Below, piece after piece: positions 52,801 to 63,980 of a DNA stretch of 64,000 bases. This DNA comes from Syngnathus acus. Taxonomy: Eukaryota > Chordata > Actinopteri > Syngnathiformes > Syngnathidae. The number at the start of each line of letters is the position of its first letter. Positions within the stretch are counted from its first letter, which is position 1. The notes below the pieces were generated by a model. The model made no database searches, was not told the DNA's origin, and saw only the letters and a program-made list of their open reading frames with translations. Both the position numbers and the translations under genes were made by a program. The stretch lies in the NCBI RefSeq assembly GCF_901709675.1, contig NC_051097.1, forward strand, positions 6,922,039-6,986,038. Direction: 5' to 3'.

Positions 52801-55306
52801 TCTGGCGACATCTGGGAATGCAGAAACCCCAAAACAAACCAAGGCCAGCAAGAAGACTCTACCTCAAACTGTGAGCTTATCACACACTACTCATAATAAG
52901 TTAGTGATGCTGGGATTTTGATGTCAATTTCAGGATGAACCTATTGTACCTGTAAAACAACTAAACTTGTGATTGACAACTTCCAGGTGGAGACGGATGA
53001 CCAGGCTCATCCCAGAAAGAAGCGGAAGCTGGAGAAAAAGATGACAGCAGTCAACAAGGATTCTTCTGTCAAAGTGGAGTAGGTTACATAAAAAGCGAAA
53101 TTCCCACCAAGCGTAGCATTACAGTTTAGTTCAGGTTGCCGTGGTGATGGGACAGTGCAATAGCAAATGTAGTTCGAGAGATTTGACCTACTTTCCTGTT
53201 GGTAAACGTTAGGAGGGAGGCATATATTTTTCTCAATTTTTTCTCAATTCTCAAACTGTCTTGGTGTTATTTGAAGCAGTATGTGGTAAAAGCAAACTCT
53301 TTTATCTTCTCAACTTTTAGAAGTTGCGCCACCCAACCAAGTGAGCAGCAGCACAAGAAGACCAAGAAAAAGCAGGTAGACTTGGAGAAGCCCCCAAAAG
53401 CCTCAGGGAAAGATTTGAAGGTGCACAAAAGATCGCGGGAGGAGCCTCGCAAGGATGCCCCCAAGAGCAAAGACTCCTCCAAGCATAAGAGCAGCCATGC
53501 AAAGAACACGCAAGCGGAGAAGGTAACATTCTGTTTGCACAGTGGTTCTCAAATTGGGGTTTGGGTGTCAGTAAGTTTGACCTCCATTTTGGGATGCCAG
53601 CAGAAGCAGTCATCCTTGCAGCACCTCAGAAAAGTTGAGACCTCCAGGCCCTTGCTCAGGGCTGAGGACAGGTGAGATGAAACATTGTTTGTCAAACTCT
53701 CGGTGAGGTTTCGTAATCCAGTGACCTCCTGCAGGCAGTATCCAGTGAAGCACTACATCAAGGAGGCCAAACGACTGAAGCACAAAGCAGATGCCGAGGT
53801 TTGACACTAAATCCTTTGAAAATTCTTACCAAACTGCCCAGTAGGAGGAATAAAGGTTTTTGCTACCCTCTCTCTTTCTTTTAGTCGGACAAACTCAGCA
53901 AAGCCTTCAACTATCTGGACGCCGCTATGTTTTTTGTGGAAAGCGGAATCGCCATAGAGAAAGACCCGCAGATTTCCATGTCTTCCTACACTATGTTTGC
54001 AGAGACAGTGGAGCTCCTCAAGTGAGAGAATAATTTCGGGAATATGTTCCAGATCCACATAATAGTGACCGCATAAAAACTTATTTGGATTTGACCTTTC
54101 CCACACAATTTAAACATATTTCCATTCACGTCTTCCATAGCGCAAGTGTGTGTGGGTATTGGTATGATGAGGGTTCACTGTACTCGCTTTGGGCTTATTA
54201 TTTTTATTTTTTTCTCACCTAAAATATTGCTCTTCCGCAGGTTTGTGCTGAAGCTTAAAAACTTGGCGGACACATCAGCTCACTCCTCAGAAAAGGACTT
54301 TGCAGCATTATGGTAATTCTTTCCACCAAGTCGTATCATTTTGCTTCTTTCTAGAAATTGCAATTAAGCAGGTACTCTTTGTAGTACGCTTTTACCCTAT
54401 TGGTCGGAGAGATTTGTCAACATTGCTTGGTGGAAATGTGCTTTACAGATGCTCATTTCTAATACTTTCAACTTTTGTAGTGATGAATTTTGAACCTCTC
54501 CCTCCTGGTGTGTTACAGTCTGAAGTGCCAGTCTCTCCTGCAGATGGCGATGTTTCGCCAAAAGCACAAAACTGCGCTCAAGTACTCCAAGACGCTCACA
54601 GACCACTTCAAAGTTAGTATTTCTCATCCCGTGGTGATTTCCTTAACTTTTACCAGTCTTCATATTTATTCAAATTATCTTCCAGAACCCCGCACTTGAG
54701 TCTTCAGTGAGCGCCACAAAGTAAGTTAGGATCACGCCGCGGCGCCGTCACACATTCCCTTCATGTTGTGTCTTTGTCGTAGGGGCCCGAGCACGCCGTC
54801 CCCTCTGACCAGCATCCCGTCCCCAGCCTGCGGAGCTGGCAGCACTGTGGCTGTTCCCATTGCTGTGGAGCAGGTGGCGCTCGCCTATGTCAACATCACT
54901 AAATTATTCCTGAATGCCCACGAAATGTGGGAGCAGGCGGACCAGATGGCTGTCAAAGGCAGCGGTACGGTGGTGCTAATTTTCTCCTAAAACATTTCGA
55001 ACACAATGACCGTCTGCTTCTCAAATTTTATTGGCCCAATTAGGACCAAGAGAGAATTTTTTGAAGTAATTATTCATGACCGGTTGAATTGAAACAGCGT
55101 AACCAAATGCAATTGAATTGATTCAAATGAAAAACCCCAGTGTGTAAAGTTGGAACCACTCAAGTACATTTGTCTTTGAAGGTCTCGTGGCAGAGCTGGA
55201 TGCTGTGATCGGCCCGCTGAGCTTGACCTCTGGCGTGAGCGCCATGGTGCGCTACACAAAACAGGGAGTGGCGTGGCTCCGACTGGACAGCTCAAAAGCT
55301 AAATGA
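46847..55306 (+). CDS. aff1: AF4/FMR2 family scaffold of the super elongation complex, best fit AFF1
   Basis: A nuclear, largely disordered scaffold that brings P-TEFb, ELL and AF9/ENL together on RNA polymerase II. Exons: 46847-46863, 49273-49393, 49885-50616, 50754-50795, 50890-50961, 51156-51192, 51439-51499, 51804-51939, 52115-52870, 52987-53078, 53321-53522, 53601-53671, 53735-53798, 53885-54021, 54241-54312, 54519-54612, 54686-54720, 54783-54964, 55182-55306. Phases join to 1,015 residues (human AFF1 1,210). Seen in order: the N-terminal VPLFGQPYKTNKGDEL P-TEFb-docking region; QKPTAYVRPMDGQDQ, typical of AFF1; the ELL-binding segment VEDILKEMTHSWP; a Ser-rich block in exon 8; the AF9/ENL-binding core LLVKLDLSLLSRVP at about 622-635; lysine-rich nuclear-localisation tracts; and the helical C-terminal homology domain (from RQYPVKHYIKEAKRL, about 780, to the end). 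AFF3/AFF4 are less likely. Poly(A) signal at 56,243. Confidence 0.9.
46864..49272 (+). other. AFF1 intron 1
   Basis: A 2.4-kb intron after a coding first exon of only 17 nt (MATQP plus two bases). Apart from a (GAT)n run at 47,491-47,506 it is low complexity. Two overlapping minus-strand open frames at 48,729-49,167, in different frames, look slightly protein-like but could not be identified. Confidence 0.7.
47491..47506. repeat. Short (GAT)n
   Basis: About five GAT units in AFF1 intron 1. Confidence 0.85.
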
Positions 55307-56534
55307 ATGTCTGCTGAAGGTACCTGAAGCTTGGGATCCAATTGGGGTATGTACGTAAGTCATGTGCTGAAGACAGACTCTAGAAATATGGCTTATGTGG
55401 ATTTGCCATTGAGTTAAAAAACAAACAAAAAAACATGCACTTGTTAAAGCAGGGTGGAATGCCCCAAAATCAGGCCAAGTCATAGAATTAGGTTAAAGTG
55501 CCTTTATTCTCTCGGCATTCTCCTAGTGACGAGGACTTTTTCTCGAGCCAATCATATTTGTCAGCACACTTTATTTTTTTAATTTATTGTTGTTATACTT
55601 TTTGTACATGAGCACTTTTCCATGGATCAGTATGTGAAAGGAATCCATCCCAGATCCAGGTTTGTCACTTGTTTTTTTAGGTACACAAAAAAAGTGGCTA
55701 GTTGGAATAATTTTAGGATTGAGTCTCACATTTCTCTGCATTTCAGTTAACAAGGACAAGTGAAGTAATTCAACTTTTTTCACACAACACCAATTGCTAG
55801 CCTTGGGTATATCGAAATCTTTAATTATGAAGCTTTTGTTGACTTATTACAAACTGAATTTGTTTGGATGTGCTTATTAAAATTGTTAAAAGATGTTAAA
55901 AGAAAAGAAAAAAAACAACCCCACTTGGTTTCGATCGTCAATTCCGTTGTTGTGTGTAGTTAAACGACGAAAGCAAAAAATGAAGATTGAAAATATTTAT
56001 TTACCCCCAGAAGAAGTTTAAAAAAATGTGTGTGTCATCATAGCCTTCGGGTATTATCTCCCCTCCCATTAATTGAGTTTATCTAGGCCCCGTCCAACCT
56101 GCAGTAGATGTTAACGACTGACTCGGGAGTGAATTTACACTTCCTGGTCTGCTGATAATCATGATTATGAGCATGTACTGGAACATTTTTTTCTCCCAAT
56201 TTGTGGAATGTGTCTGTTTTCTGTTTCCGTGTTCAGAGGAAAAATAAACACTGGAAATGAATTTGTCATTAACATTTTTTTTCCCCGATCCAAACTAATA
56301 AAATTTAGGTATTATGTACAGCCGATTTGATATAAATTGATATCTTGGCTTATGACTGTAATTGTGCAGTGACTGAGCTGAGGATATTGTTTGTTCTCTC
56401 CCGTCATCTCGCATTCTATTTAAGCTCTTTCAACACAACTTGGAAAACTATGTTGGTGGACTTGAAAGTTGAGGTCCTGCTCTATGTCTAAAATATGAAA
56501 CGGATAATTGTCACATTGTCAAAAGTTATGTGCG
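55307..56534. other. Convergent 3' ends of AFF1 and the lectin receptor
   Basis: Both 3'UTRs lie here. A plus-strand AATAAA at 56,243-56,248 suits AFF1. A minus-strand AATAAA at 55,996-56,001 suits the lectin gene. If both are used, the mature transcripts overlap by roughly 250 nt in antisense. Confidence 0.55.
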
Positions 56535-56778
56535 CTACTCATAGTTGGGGTTGCTGAATACAGGCTGCAATAGAAAAAAAGAATTGTTAGACTTCCTTCA
56601 CCCAACAAAAAAACTCAAGTTTTCAGGAATAGATAACTCACCATGTTGACGTTAGTACTCGTCCGTGTCGAGAATCCTTGACAGGACAATTTGTTGCCTC
56701 GCACGGCAATTAGGTAGTAGAGCAGTCCACTTAGCAGGATGAAAATGACCACTACCACAATAATGATCACGTCTCTGT
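56535..56778 (-). other. Transmembrane span and cytoplasmic tail with FSNPNY motif
   Basis: One exon encodes [20 protein letters not shown], a clear membrane helix, then a basic RGNK stop-transfer flank. The tail of about 30 residues ends [15 protein letters not shown] fits the F-x-N-P-x-Y clathrin-uptake signal of LDL-receptor type. The last ten codons, stop included, form a separate 30-nt exon. Confidence 0.9.
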
Positions 56779-59700
56779 CTGCAAGAGCAGCGGAAAAAAA
56801 TCCCGGAGATTCAAATGATAATACGGTGGTACCTTGATTTACTTTCTAAATTACACCCACAGTAAATGAGATTGTCACAAACAAATGATATTCTGCTAAC
56901 TCACTGAAAACATTTGGTCCATCTGTGGGGAAAATGGGGTTTCCGCCATCATCGGTTGTGTAGTCTGACAAAAAGACAACAAAAAACAGTTTGAGTGTTT
57001 CTCAGGAAGAGCGTAACGATACTATCGACCTGTCGGAATGCTTACATTGTCTGTGACGGCACACGAAGCCTCTTTTCTGTAGGCAGTCGTTGTCATTCCA
57101 GCGTCCGTCAGGGTACATCTCCACGCAGTTCTCCTCAGCCACTTGGCCTGGGTGAAAAGCTTCATTGGGCTCACCTGGAGCCCAATTGAGGAAACCCAGA
57201 GAGGTTTTGTCCGTCCAGCCCCAGCCAACTGAAAACCCCACAATACAAAATGTGAGCACAAACCTATGGTAGGAAGTCACAATATAAAAAATTAAAAAAA
57301 GATATATATATTTTTTTACTGAACTACTTAATTTTCTGATGACTTGTTGCTTTTACTCCCCATATTTGCAATCAGGTGTTGTACAAAGGTGACAGTAAAA
57401 TGAATAACAAAATATTTCATAGTCTAATTTTACTCAAGTGCTGTAAATGAATCAGTCCTTTTACTTTGATTGTAATTTTGGATAATCTGTACTATGTTAA
57501 AACTCAGTTGGCTCACAGTTGCGGTCCCTGGTGAGGCCGATCCAGAGGTTGTGATATTTGGTGTGGTTGAGATTCCTGATAAACTCCAACTCTGCCCTGC
57601 TATGGAAGGACGCCAGCTCGGCCTTAAATTCTGTGCAGTAATGTCGTGAGTCGGGCCAGGAGAAGCCCTTCTGCTCATTGTAAACCCAGTAACAGTAGCC
57701 ACCGTATGGAATCCAGAATGGGAAGCACTTCCCGTCACCTGGGGTAGGAGTCACCGGTGGTTTCTCTGAAGAAAGATTCGTAAGATTTAGTGAAATATGC
57801 AAACAATCCTGATGAGTGTCAAAAGGGGTAGATACCTGAAGAGATCTTGCAGATGTAGGGTTTGGCTAGGTCACACTTGGTGTCATTCCAGGTGCCGTGG
57901 AACCACGGTGAGCCTCGCATGCTTACACAGCCCTCGTCCTTTAGGTTGCCGGGTTCTCCGGGACCCCACTGAGTGAAGAATACTGGCCAGCCGTCTGTCC
58001 AGGCAAATGAGCCGTCATCCTGAAAGACAAAATCAGATGAGGCTGGAGTGTTACCCCAAAACTATGTGTGGATACATGTGGTCAATGCACTCTGTGTGCA
58101 CCTTGAGCCTCAGTCCGATCCAGGCATCAGCTTTTCCCTGCAGGACCACCCCGGCGACAAAGGCTTGGTCATAGCTCATGTCGATGCTAACCAGGTTGGC
58201 ACCATGCTGCTTGCAAGCCTTCTGAGCTTCATCCCAGGTCGCTGGCTCGTCCACCAGCTTATAGCAGTTGAGGTACCAGGATATGTAGCCGGCGGGACAC
58301 GGACTGCTTGTTGGTGGAGGTGGCGCGATACTGCTCGCTGAGGTGGAACCCAGAGAACAAACTGAGTTTGATCCGCTCTATGTTTCAACTGTGCAATCAT
58401 GATTGAGTGACTCTATGCTGGGACTACTGACATTTCTTCCGGAAGCAGACAAAACTGTACTCGTTGTGACAAGCATCGTCATTCCACTTGCCGCTCACAA
58501 CTTCACTGTGAGTCATGGCCACGCAGTGTTCCTGTTTGCAAAAGCAGGATTTTGTCAATATAAAGCCATCGTGACGACAGTTTTTTTTTTTTTTTACCGT
58601 GCCCCCTGCATTGTTGGGCTCCTTGCCGTTCCAGTTGGTGTAGAGAACTGGGCTCACACCATCGCTCCAGGCGTACTGATTCTCCACCACAATGTCAGAC
58701 AGGCCGATCCATGTGGGAAGCACCATGTCTTTTAAGTAACTGGACACAAAGTCTAAGAAGAGATGGGGAAATTTCTTTCGTGTGGAGCCATCACCGAGAA
58801 ATCCTCATAGGCAACGTTCATACCATTTTCATACTGGTTGTCAATAACGGCCAGCTCTCCTCCTTGGTCTTTGCACCAACTCCGTGCGTACGTCCAGTTG
58901 GCTTTAATATCGTTTTTGTTTCCCTTGAACAGGAAACATTTGTCTTTGAAACGCATCCACCCTAAGAGAACACAATACAATACAATTTATGCATCTACTT
59001 TTCAGCCTATTCATGAAATGTGCATTACCAGCGGGGCAATAGCCCTCCCAGGGCTGCGTAGGGGGAGGAGGGGTGTGGTCACTTCCGGGAAACTTCTTGC
59101 AGACGTAACCAGCTCCGGCTTGACCGCAGTTCACGTCATTCCAACCACCTTAAGCGTGACGGGGTTTAGATACATCAGCTCTTAAGTATGTCTGCCAACT
59201 CTCCAGCGAGAGGAACTCCATTACCTTGATGTCTGTTCATCTGAACACATTGTTCCTCCCCATTAGCGTTGTTGGGCTCACCTGGACTCCAGTGAGTGTA
59301 TGTGACAGGGGAATGGTCTTGCCACCTTCATGAATTAAAAAGAACTGTTGGATCCATCAAGTGACACATTTTAAATTGACAGTGAGGGATGACGCACGCA
59401 TATTGGCCATCTGTGATCCCTAACATCCTCAGTCCAATCCAAGCAACAGAAATCTGACCCGTTCCCACCTGAAGAGCGAAATCGCACAGGATCAGCCATT
59501 TCAACTCGGAGATAAAAATTGACATTTTCCTTTTTAAGAACAAGGGAAAAAGTCCTACCATGCTGTTGACGTATGCCTGTTCGTCCTTGTTGAGAATGGA
59601 GACGAGCCTGGCTTTCTCGGCCCAGCAGCGGTGCATAGCCATGTGGAAGTTCACGATGTCCGTGTCGTTGTAGTAGTAGCAAATGTTGTTGTTCTTCCTC

Positions 59701-62700
59701 CAGCCGGGGTTGCTGCCACAATCAGGAGCTGCATAAAGGCAAATCAGGAGACTGTTTTGACCAAGCAAAAAAGTGACCTGAAGTCAAGTAGAATGACGAG
59801 GAGGGTTTGTTTACCCGGTACCGGCGGTGGGGGCACCGGAGGGTAGAGGGGGTTCTGTCCTTTGGCGATCATACATATCCAGTCTTGGTGGGCATCACAG
59901 TTGAGATCGTTCCACCAGGAGTAGGTTCCGTTAGTGCTGCTAACCATCTCCACGCAGTCCTCACGACCTTCGTGGTTGTTTGGCTCGCCGGGACCCCAGT
60001 TGGTGTGCGAGACTGGTGAACCGTCACTCCAGGAATAGCCTACCAGTAAGAGCAGTTGCTCAAGTCTTTTCTGGATTTCCTGGGACCATCACCTTATACG
60101 TACCTCCTTCTGTGGGGTTGTTCTTCAGGCCAATCCACTTGCTGCTCCCTTTGCCATACAGGGACAAGAACTCCTCCTCTTCCTGACTGTGAATGCTGAC
60201 CAGGTTGGCCCCTCTTGCCACACAGTCTTCATGTGCCGCCCCCCAGCTCTTCTTCATGGACCAGTCCACATTGTGGAAGAGCTGCAAGCCGTCATGGCAC
60301 ATAGCGTGTTGCCAATTGATTTATCAACCAGAGTGGGATGGACCAATTTAAATTCTTCTGTGCAAGTGCGACAACCGTACCCTGTAACAATTCCTGAAAA
60401 TGGGCTTGGAGATCCAGCTCTTAGCGCAGCCCTGTACAGGAGGAGGGGTTGGGGCCTTGGTGGGTGGGCTGATGTCTGGCCGAAGTTTCTCACAGATAAA
60501 GGCAAATTTCTCTGAGCACTGCTTGTCATCCCAGAAGCCACCGACTTGCCCAGTCGTCATGGCCACGCAAGTGCCATCCCCGTTATCTAGTGACGATATC
60601 AACCGATCCTGTTTTAATTTTTCTATTTTTTTTTATTGGCGGATCAGTTCTGTACCTGGCTGGTTCCTGTCCCAGTGAGTGAAGGTTAGTGGATAACCGT
60701 TGTCCCAGATATACTGTACCCCTCCGCCGGTACCCCCTTTAGCACGCAAGCCAATCCACCACAAACCTGTTTGTCCTGACAGCACCACCGTAAAATGTGC
60801 TTGCTCGTATCTGCAATGAAAGATTATTTGAAGTGTCTTTAACTTCGAGATAGTGTGGCCTTATCGTCTCAAGATGGTTCCACTAAAAATTGTTAAATTC
60901 ATTGGAGATATTATTATTATTATTGCACCACTCACATGTCTCCAATGTGCAGCAAAAATCCATCCTGCTCTTTACAGAAAGCCTTCGCGTCCGACCAACT
61001 CCGGCCTGTCTCCTCCGTCCAGTAGCAACTGTAGCCATAGGCCTCCCAGCCCTGACACGTAACACCCAAGTGATGGACATCTTACAGTACAATAATCAGT
61101 TAAAAAAAAAAAAAATAGGAAGTTCTCTTGTCCCACCTGCGGGCAGCCGTAGACAGTGGGCTTCACTGAGGGAAGCTGGTAATGTGCCTTGGGCATTTTA
61201 CACATGAAGCTATTGAGTTCTGTACAAGAGACGTCGTTCCATCTTCCAGTCTGGAAGAGAAATGGAATTAATTTCAATAGATTTTGCACGTGCTGTTATA
61301 TGGTTGTAGATGAGTGGATCGTTGCAATGTTGTTCTACCTGATGTGACATCTCCACACAATGGTCACTGAAACCTTCATGGTTGTTGGGTTCTCCTGGGG
61401 CCCAGTAAGTGAAGGTCACCATGTGGTGGTCTGACCAAACAAACATGCCGGAAAATACTAAGTCGTTCAGTCCTGTCCACATGTCACTAGTGGCTGCAGA
61501 GGAGAAACATAAAAGTGGAATATTTGTTCTTTAGTTGTTATTGGGACGACTCGGCCTTAAATGTTGCTGCGTACCAAAGTAGAGATAACTTTCCAGCCAG
61601 CTCTGTTCCATCATGGAGCGGATAGACACAAGTTCAGCACCAAGATTCCTACAGGTGTCTTGAGCACCGGCCCATGTCTTTTTGTCCTCAAAAGGTTTGT
61701 AACAGAATTCCCCAAACTCGTACCAGTCAGCTCCCGAACATCTTAGCTCTGAAGATGAGTTCCCATGTGAATGTAGCAATCATGACCAGTTGACGTTTTA
61801 ACACGAAGACGTACTTACCTCCATCGGCAAAAGTATAAGACACAGGATATTTGCTGTTATATCTGCAGATGTTTTAGCGATAATTAGCTCTTAATTGGAC
61901 TTAGCAGTATCATAGCCACTCACTGTCTCGAGGTGATCCCATTCCTGGTCGAGCCAGCATAGAAATTCTGTCCCGGAGCTTTTAGCAAAGTACAATCTCC
62001 TCCAACTTCATTCAATACGACGCCAGCGTGGATAGCAGCTGCACAGATGTTTGAGTCCTGTCCGAAAGAACCGGAAATTCTTGCTCAAATATATACTTAA
62101 TTTTGGTAGTTATTACAATCACATACCGCTCGATAGACGGACGTTCCATAGACCCTGTAGCTAGATTTGGAGCAACCGGCTGGACAGTGGACCCTGAGGA
62201 AGACATGGTTGTATCAGAGTAGAGGCCGGGAGATGAAAACATCAATTCCCACTCACGTCTTTTTATCATCGGTGAAGTTCAAGTTCAGCTTGCTGGCACA
62301 GGTGATGGCATCTGTCGGATAGAAGTTTGAATTCAAAGCATGTTTTTATTTCCGCCGCACTCGTAATGATGTAGTGTCTTACTTACAGTCAGGCGTGCAT
62401 CCCAACACCTCAAAGCGAAGACCGACTTGACCATTATACTCCAGAGGCAGAATCCGAATGTATTGAGCAGAAACAGGCGTGCCGAGCAACTGTGTGTCAG
62501 CAGTGTTTCTGTCTGTTGATCCCGGCAAAAACTACAAATGGAACATCTCAAAGTTTGCATTTCACAATTGCAGACTGGACGACACGGTTGGAGTCATATT
62601 GACTAGCTGCCTGTTCACCTGCCCATCAGCTGTGTAGTCAGTCCAGACTCTCCCATCAATACTATGCTGCATCTTAAATTTGGTGACCCAATGGTCACTG

Positions 62701-63980
62701 TTAGGACATCCCTGTACCACGATTCCGGTCACCTTTCTTTTCTGGCCAAGGTTTGCCTGGATCCAACTGCTGCTGGCTGCAGCAGGGCGACATTACATTG
62801 GCAACCAAAATATCCACTTGATACTTAAAAGCTTGATAGTTTTGTACGTACGATTTCCAAATGGCTTCCAACAAGAGTTTCCCTTCAGACGGGCTTTGTT
62901 GGGGGTAAAGCCACCCATTGAGGAGGAGGCTGAAAGCTGGGAGTCTGTGATGTTCCTGTCCTCAATACCCAGACCGTGAAGACACACTGAGAACATCCAA
63001 AAAGACACGGTTAAATGTCTGACCATCAGCCCTTAGCCAGCTCACTCTGGGTCTTCTATTTGATATTTTTCTTCAGCATTTATCTTAAAAGATGTGAAGC
63101 CCACCTTTCTGTTCACAGCTGTAGACGATCTCGAGATATTTAGAGACTGTGGGGCAGGGGTCCACTTCGGTGAAGGCATATGCAAAGCAAAATTGACGGT
63201 TGTCGCACACTTTCCTGTAGTGCGGGAGAACACCTTCCACTGTGCAGCTCTCTGCAAGAGATATCGGTTCATAAGATTATCATGAGCAAACTGAAGTAGT
63301 AAGGATTTTTGGATTTCCACAATATTGAGCTCAGTCATTGTGAAGTTTAGAAAACTGGATTAAAGACGGCACATGCAGATTCTTGGGTCTTACCATCTGA
63401 CCCTTCCACATGTGGACAGATGTCAGCACTTTTTCGTCCGTAGAAAACCGACTGGATGTTGATGACGCTTTCTTGCGGACAGTGAAGGACAGCGGATGAT
63501 CCCTGGCAAACGATTGCCGTCATGAAGCCTACAAGAGCACGATTGCGTTATTTTGTTTTGCATTTATTTTAATTTAACTTGAAGACGGCGTACCGTCATG
63601 AGGTGGTGGGGGTTCCGGTGTCTTTCCTGCAAAAAAAACCCAATGATGGATGTGAATGCTGCAACAACAATTGAAACATTCCATCTTACCTCTTCTCTTA
63701 CAGATGTACCCTCTTTTGCTTTCACAGTTGTCATCATTCCAGTAGCCATCGTTGATGTATATTGAAAGACAGTCTTCGCCAAAGTAGTTATCAGGGTTAC
63801 CTGTAAGGGTTTAAATATTGCATTTCTCAACATTGTAACCCATCAAGGTTTTAGATGTACCTGCGCCCCAGCGTATGTATCTGAACGGGGATCCATCAGT
63901 CCACTGCCAGCCGCCTTCAGTGATGGAGTCATGGCCGCCCATCCACAGGGTGATCCCGGTTGGGCTTGCCTGGATCACAC
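56535..63980 (-). CDS. Large multi-lectin type I membrane receptor (CTLD-SUEL-F5/8C-LCCL-CTLDx7-TM), 5' end outside window
   Basis: I recognise the domains but not a named gene. Exons N- to C-terminal (minus strand): 63861-63980, 63690-63800, 63594-63626, 63394-63528, 63105-63251, 62852-62986, 62619-62776, 62387-62531, 62257-62311, 62127-62193, 61924-62057, 61819-61862, 61575-61748, 61339-61493, 61137-61250, 60936-61051, 60656-60810, 60381-60586, 60104-60281, 59815-60039, 59559-59728, 59398-59468, 59225-59325, 59029-59148, 58824-58961, 58598-58752, 58432-58531, 58102-58337, 57836-58019, 57517-57765, 57046-57228, 56905-56964, 56642-56778, 56535-56564. All 34 exons join in phase, giving about 1,513 residues in the window. 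It is probably a surface or endocytic pattern receptor for glycans, by analogy with the mannose receptor family. That family, however, carries ricin-B and FN2 domains rather than SUEL, F5/8C and LCCL. The first exon shown starts mid-CTLD, so the N-terminus lies right of 64,000. Confidence 0.9.
57046..61748 (-). other. Seven tandem C-type lectin-like domains (CTLD 2-8)
   Basis: CTLD2 about 61,137-61,748 (EPN, WND); CTLD3 60,381-61,051 (QPD, WDD); CTLD4 59,815-60,281 plus the end of the previous exon (EPN, WND); CTLD5 59,029-59,728 (EPN, WND); CTLD6 58,432-58,961 (EPN, WND); CTLD7 57,836-58,337 (EPG, WND); CTLD8 57,046-57,765 (EPN, WND). EPN with WND predicts calcium-dependent mannose-type binding; QPD predicts galactose-type binding. 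The repeated exon pattern and phases point to tandem duplication. Proline-rich linkers ([26 protein letters not shown]) separate several domains. Confidence 0.92.
61819..62311 (-). other. LCCL domain
   Basis: Four exons: [29 protein letters not shown], then [18 protein letters not shown] and [20 protein letters not shown]. The CPAGC and ICAAAIHAG motifs are the LCCL signature, known from cochlin, Limulus factor C and DCBLD proteins. Confidence 0.94.
62387..62986 (-). other. F5/8 type C (discoidin) domain
   Basis: Three exons run from [20 protein letters not shown] through [20 protein letters not shown] to [10 protein letters not shown]. Flanking cysteines, the W-x-Q-x-x-L-G core and the V-T-G-I-x-x-Q-G strand are diagnostic. 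Such domains bind anionic lipids or glycans. Confidence 0.93.
63105..63528 (-). other. SUEL / rhamnose-binding lectin (Gal_lectin) domain
   Basis: Two exons encode a domain starting [14 protein letters not shown], with [11 protein letters not shown], then [14 protein letters not shown] and [16 protein letters not shown]. The cysteine spacing, the YGR motif and the DPC...KYL end are those of SUEL domains, as in fish-egg rhamnose-binding lectins and latrophilins. A proline-rich linker exon (63,594-63,626, TPEPPPPHD) precedes it. Confidence 0.9.
63690..63980 (-). other. CTLD 1 (partial) of the lectin receptor
   Basis: The second half of a C-type lectin-like domain: [18 protein letters not shown], then the loop [10 protein letters not shown] and the WNDDNC core, ending YICKR. 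The usual EPN/QPD tripeptide position reads NPD. The first half lies outside the window. Confidence 0.88.

Noticed and set aside
53040-53084. In-frame TAG after KVE in AFF1 as a true stop
   Set aside because: A GTAGGT donor two bases earlier joins in phase to the next exon, and the essential C-terminal homology domain follows.
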